61,595 nt of DNA from Chitinophagales bacterium. Lineage in GTDB: Bacteria > Bacteroidota > Bacteroidia > Chitinophagales > JADJOU01. The translations under genes were made by a program, and so were the position numbers. Below are positions 61,280 to 61,595 of this stretch, one piece after another. Where the stretch lies: the NCBI GenBank assembly GCA_016787225.1, contig JAEUUY010000001.1, positions 1 to 61,595 of the forward strand, written 5' to 3'. The notes under the pieces are model-generated. The model worked only from the letters and a program-made list of their open reading frames with translations, was not told where the DNA came from and did not search any database. Every line of letters starts with the position of its first letter. Within the stretch, counting starts at the first letter, position 1.

Positions 61280-61595
61280 CTACTTCGATATCGTAAATCT
61301 ACCTACCGCAGATTCCTCATCGTTCGATATCATCAACTGATAGTTACCATTGGCTAGTTGACTAAAGTCAAAGGCATGTGAACTTTCGAGGCTCGTATGC
61401 TTCTCGTTGAAGACAGCTACTACTCTACCCGTCATATCCGTCACGGTAAAGGTGATTGGCTTCAGACGCTTGCTGCTGACATCTACCGTCACTTTACCAT
61501 CTGTCGAAGGTACAGGATAGAGATTGAATCCAAATCCATTCTTATCTACCTGTGTGATACCTGAACTCGATTTCAATTTATAATCCATATAAATC
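61280..61595 (-). CDS. T9SS type A C-terminal sorting domain, partial gene
   Basis: The C-terminal ~100 residues of an exported protein. It shows NLYPVPSTDGKVTVDVSSKR, a typical type A T9SS sorting domain opening, then TFTVTDMTGRVV and FDFSQLANGNYQLMISND, and the final FTISK. The frame remains open to the window edge at 61595, so the ATG at 61588 is unlikely to be the true start. The N-terminal cargo domain lies outside. Confidence 0.85.
   Translation of the reverse strand, partial: IYMDYKLKSSSGITQVDKNGFGFNLYPVPSTDGKVTVDVSSKRLKPITFTVTDMTGRVVAVFNEKHTSLESSHAFDFSQLANGNYQLMISNDEESAVGRFTISK

Noticed and set aside
1-61595. tRNA, rRNA, riboswitches
   Set aside because: No sequence with a convincing tRNA arm set, rRNA core or known riboswitch pattern was noticed by eye; none upstream of crcB either, where a fluoride riboswitch might be expected.

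Overview
The window looks like a chromosomal segment of an AT-rich member of the phylum Bacteroidota, probably near the Chitinophagales/Saprospirales side, though the sequence alone does not name a species. The evidence is type IX secretion (T9SS) C-terminal domains, a gliding-motility-type C-terminal domain, a TonB receptor next to a DUF5689 lipoprotein, a DUF1800/DUF1501 pair, DUF4476, a Bacteroidota-type SdhC/SdhA pair, and promoter boxes of the form TAnnTTTG in front of several genes. No rRNA, tRNA or integrase gene was recognised.

Region 1-11.9 kb: the start of an IS1182-type transposase, a lipoprotein, a frameshifted gene and a small ABC-type pair, then the MoxR/DUF58/DUF4350/DUF4129-like/SpoIIM/RDD locus. 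Two arrays of a 158-bp tandem repeat lie in this locus. One is beyond the DUF58 gene; the other separates MoxR from the rest of the operon.

Region 12-34 kb: mainly metabolism and housekeeping. It holds a CcmD-like microprotein, glutamate dehydrogenase, ornithine aminotransferase, a fluoride channel, sdhC-sdhA with a Uma2-type protein wedged between them and no sdhB, two amidohydrolase genes, and a secreted DUF1800/DUF1501/T9SS cluster. These are followed by ndk, an NrnA-like DHH phosphoesterase, an EamA transporter, yicC and gmk.

Region 34-40.5 kb: a set of small exported proteins, three of which seem to be diverged paralogues, with a family of 35-nt hairpins between them. Next come an XRE regulator, a 168-bp element built on a 21-nt period (second copy at 1.4 kb), and a complete-looking IS3-family element with 31-bp inverted ends and a canonical A6G frameshift site.

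Region 40.7-49.1 kb is the most interesting part: a compact defence island. An AbiJ-like gene, a PD-(D/E)XK nuclease and a four-gene operon (cytosolic-type 5'-nucleotidase, two methyltransferase halves, GIY-YIG nuclease fused to an SF2 helicase) are separated by imperfect palindromes of 132 and 133 bp. Their outer boxes (GTTAGGC, GCCTAAC) resemble integron attC sites. Two further hairpins keep a common loop while their stems differ but still pair. This suggests defence genes carried as integron-like cassettes, although no integrase is in the window.

Region 49.2-61.6 kb: a three-gene outer-membrane/membrane operon (TonB receptor, DUF5689 lipoprotein, polytopic protein) bracketed by two copies of an inverted-repeat element. 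Beyond it are recO, a DUF4476 protein, bactofilin, glpK, lysS and the C-terminus of a T9SS-exported protein running off the right edge.
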